Assembly (NCBI RefSeq): GCF_011745145.1
Contig: NZ_CP050191.1
Coordinates: 4,233,327-4,297,326 of the forward strand
Reading direction: 5' to 3'
From: Mycobacterium sp. DL440
Lineage (GTDB): Bacteria; Actinomycetota; Actinomycetes; Mycobacteriales; Mycobacteriaceae
DNA length: 64,000 bases
The notes below the pieces were generated by a model. That model was not told the DNA's origin. It searched no databases and saw only the letters and a program-made list of their open reading frames with translations. Shown piece by piece: positions 62,652 to 64,000 of the stretch. The translations under genes and the position numbers were made by a program. How positions within the stretch are numbered: position 1 is the stretch's first letter; each line of letters opens with the position of its first letter.

Positions 62652-63565
62652 TGCAGTGCGGCGGCCACCGCCCACAGCGCGGCCAGATCCTCCGGCTCGG
62701 TCCGGATCGGGCTGAGCACCACGTCGGTGGCACCGGCGTCGAGGTAGCGCTGCAAGTGTGCACGCACCTGCTCCGCCGACCCGACCGCCGCCAGCTCCGT
62801 GATGTCGGAAACCTGTTCGCGGGCAATAACTTTCTGATACGACGGAATGGTCTCATAGAACGCGAGCCGTTCCGCTGCGGCAGCCCGGGCAGCATCGACG
62901 TCGTCGGCGACGAGTGCCGGCACCATGGCCACCACCCGCGGTTGCGGCCGGCCCACCGCCGTAGCCGCCGCGGTGATCGTCGGCACGATGAACTCCCCCA
63001 CGGTGCGCAGCCCGGCGAGGTACGGCAGTGTGCCATCGGCCAATTCACCGGTCACCCGAAGGGCCTTCGGCCCCATCGCGGCCACGTATACGGGGACCGG
63101 GGCACCACCGGGCACGTGCACGGGCAACTCCGGGCTCGCGGTGAACTCAGTGCCGTGGAAGTCGACCGCGCCGTCGTGGAGGATCGCGCGGAGCACCTCC
63201 AGGTGTTCCCGCAACCGGCCCACCGGATCCGGCCACACCGTGCCGAATGCCCGGTGCTCGGGCGGGTGCGAACCCAAGCCGAGTCCCAGAGTGAAATTGC
63301 CGTGCGTGCCGGCCTGCGCGGTCTGCGCCGCGGACGCCACCACGAGAGGGTGACGGGGATTCAGCGGCACCACTGACGTGCCGACGCCGAGACCAGGTAC
63401 CGCGGACCCGATCAACGCGGCCAGGGTGATGGCGTCGATGTCGAATTGCTGGGCCACCCAGATCTGACGGACCCCCGCCGCATACGCGGTGCGGGCCTCT
63501 GAGATCGCGGCATCGACGACATTGGGGGCGGAAGGGTTCAGGGCGAGGATGACTCCGGTCGGCAT
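62648..63565 (-). CDS. LLM-class (F420-dependent) oxidoreductase
   Basis: A 305-residue luciferase-like TIM-barrel protein. It starts MPTGVILALNPSAPNVVDAA, has VRQIWVAQQFDIDAITLAAL, GVGTSVVPLNPRHPLVVASA and THGNFTLGLGLGSHPPEHRA, followed by GRLREHLEVLRAILHDG. These match the mycobacterial F420-dependent family, different from the LLM gene at 45461-46450. The substrate is unknown. Its stop overlaps the sensor gene stop by 4 bp. Confidence 0.88.
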   Translation of the reverse strand: MPTGVILALNPSAPNVVDAAISEARTAYAAGVRQIWVAQQFDIDAITLAALIGSAVPGLGVGTSVVPLNPRHPLVVASAAQTAQAGTHGNFTLGLGLGSHPPEHRAFGTVWPDPVGRLREHLEVLRAILHDGAVDFHGTEFTASPELPVHVPGGAPVPVYVAAMGPKALRVTGELADGTLPYLAGLRTVGEFIVPTITAAATAVGRPQPRVVAMVPALVADDVDAARAAAAERLAFYETIPSYQKVIAREQVSDITELAAVGSAEQVRAHLQRYLDAGATDVVLSPIRTEPEDLAALWAVAAALH

Positions 63566-63656
63566 ACTCCCACCAACCGGCGGGGCAGTCGGACCTATTC
63601 CGTTCCGATCACGATGCGCCGGACTCTGGCGAGTTACGAATTCGACTGGGCGAAAA

Positions 63657-64000
63657 TTACCGACGCCGTGAATAAATCATGACGCGCCGCTGCAACCGTT
63701 CAATGGCGACGTCGAGAACGAGTGTCTTGGCGCGCTTGATGAGGAACTCCGGGATCGGCATCGCGAGGTCGACGATGATGTCGAACCGCACCCGCGTCCT
63801 GTCCACCTCGGGCGTCAGGTTGTATTCGACGTGCTGACCGCGCTGCTGCAGGTTGGGTTCGGCATCCCAGACCATCCAGTTGTCGCCCCAGTGGAACTCG
63901 AGCAGCTCTATGTCCGTGATGCCCATCAACCGCATCGTGGTCTTGACGTGGTGGGGCCTGCCGTCGGGATATCGGTCGATGACCTTGATGCGACGGTGCA
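63657..64000 (-). CDS. SRPBCC-family protein (Rv0857/Rv0854-like), 5' end outside window
   Basis: The frame stays open from the right window edge to the stop at 63657, so at least 113 residues of the C-terminal part are present. Visible segments are HRRIKVIDRYPDGRPHHVKT, MGITDIELLEFHWGDNWMVW, PNLQQRGQHVEYNLTPEVDR, VRFDIIVDLAMPIPEFLIKR and a basic helix AIERLQRRVMIYSRR. This is the SRPBCC (polyketide-cyclase/dehydrase) fold that is repeated in Rv0854-Rv0857. The start codon is missing; the apparent ATG at 63935 is internal. Confidence 0.75.
   Translation of the reverse strand, partial: HRRIKVIDRYPDGRPHHVKTTMRLMGITDIELLEFHWGDNWMVWDAEPNLQQRGQHVEYNLTPEVDRTRVRFDIIVDLAMPIPEFLIKRAKTLVLDVAIERLQRRVMIYSRRR

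Overview
The window is high-GC chromosomal DNA from a mycobacterium, most likely a fast-growing Mycolicibacterium. The evidence is the gene content (arfABC outer-membrane protein operon, mycobacterial citrate synthases, F420-type oxidoreductases, rpfA, WhiB, XPB/ercc3) and a gene order that follows M. tuberculosis Rv0901 down to Rv0857, read in inverted orientation. Rv names here are recalled synteny, not search results.

Layout. 1-7.1 kb: arfC (cut by the window edge), arfB, arfA, an FKBP isomerase, the Rv0898c and Rv0897c homologues, an inserted marR-MFS efflux pair, and gltA2. 7.3-11.4 kb: tetR, an MFS gene, pdxH, and divergent citA with a small coupled ORF. 11.5-17.2 kb: a VOC protein, then a vitamin-uptake block: a YkoEDC-type ECF transporter (thiamine or its pyrimidine precursor), a P-loop kinase, PnuC and bifunctional NadR. 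17.2-22.8 kb: fprB with a diiron oxygenase, map, serC, sepH. 22.85-23.9 kb: a decayed HTH/DUF559 nuclease cassette bounded by palindromes. 24-32.3 kb: a SAM methyltransferase, then conserved Rv0882 to Rv0871 homologues with a few insertions. 32.4-37 kb: two molybdopterin clusters (yccF-moaA-moaD; Rv0863-moaC-mog-moaE) flanking rpfA, which has a CRP-like site and a ydaO (c-di-AMP) riboswitch in its leader. 37-43.4 kb: an XPB-N/WYL protein, two alpha/beta hydrolases, XPB helicase. 43.46-51.5 kb: an accessory island between ercc3 and fadB, which are neighbours in M. tuberculosis. It holds a second palindrome-bounded cassette, a cupin, SDR and S9-peptidase remnants, F420/PPOX enzymes and a TetR-controlled FAD monooxygenase. 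51.5-64 kb: fadB-fadA, an MFS/Ddn-nitroreductase/MarR divergon, an old yellow enzyme, dapC, WhiB, a lipoprotein coupled to a sensor-domain membrane protein, an LLM oxidoreductase and a partial SRPBCC gene.

The least expected structure is the pair of DUF559-family cassettes at 22.85-23.90 kb and 43.46-44.12 kb. Each is bounded on both sides by the same ~39-nt near-perfect palindrome, with nearly identical spacing to the gene, and each begins 14 bp after the stop codon of a conserved host gene. The nuclease part has been lost independently in both, by stop/frameshift in one and by internal deletion in the other, while the palindromes persist with paired base changes. This looks like a small mobile or selfish element.

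No tRNA, rRNA, CRISPR array, IS transposase or PE/PPE gene was seen. The remaining intergenic gaps are short; the only gene-free stretch over 300 bp is the rpfA leader (34163-34603).
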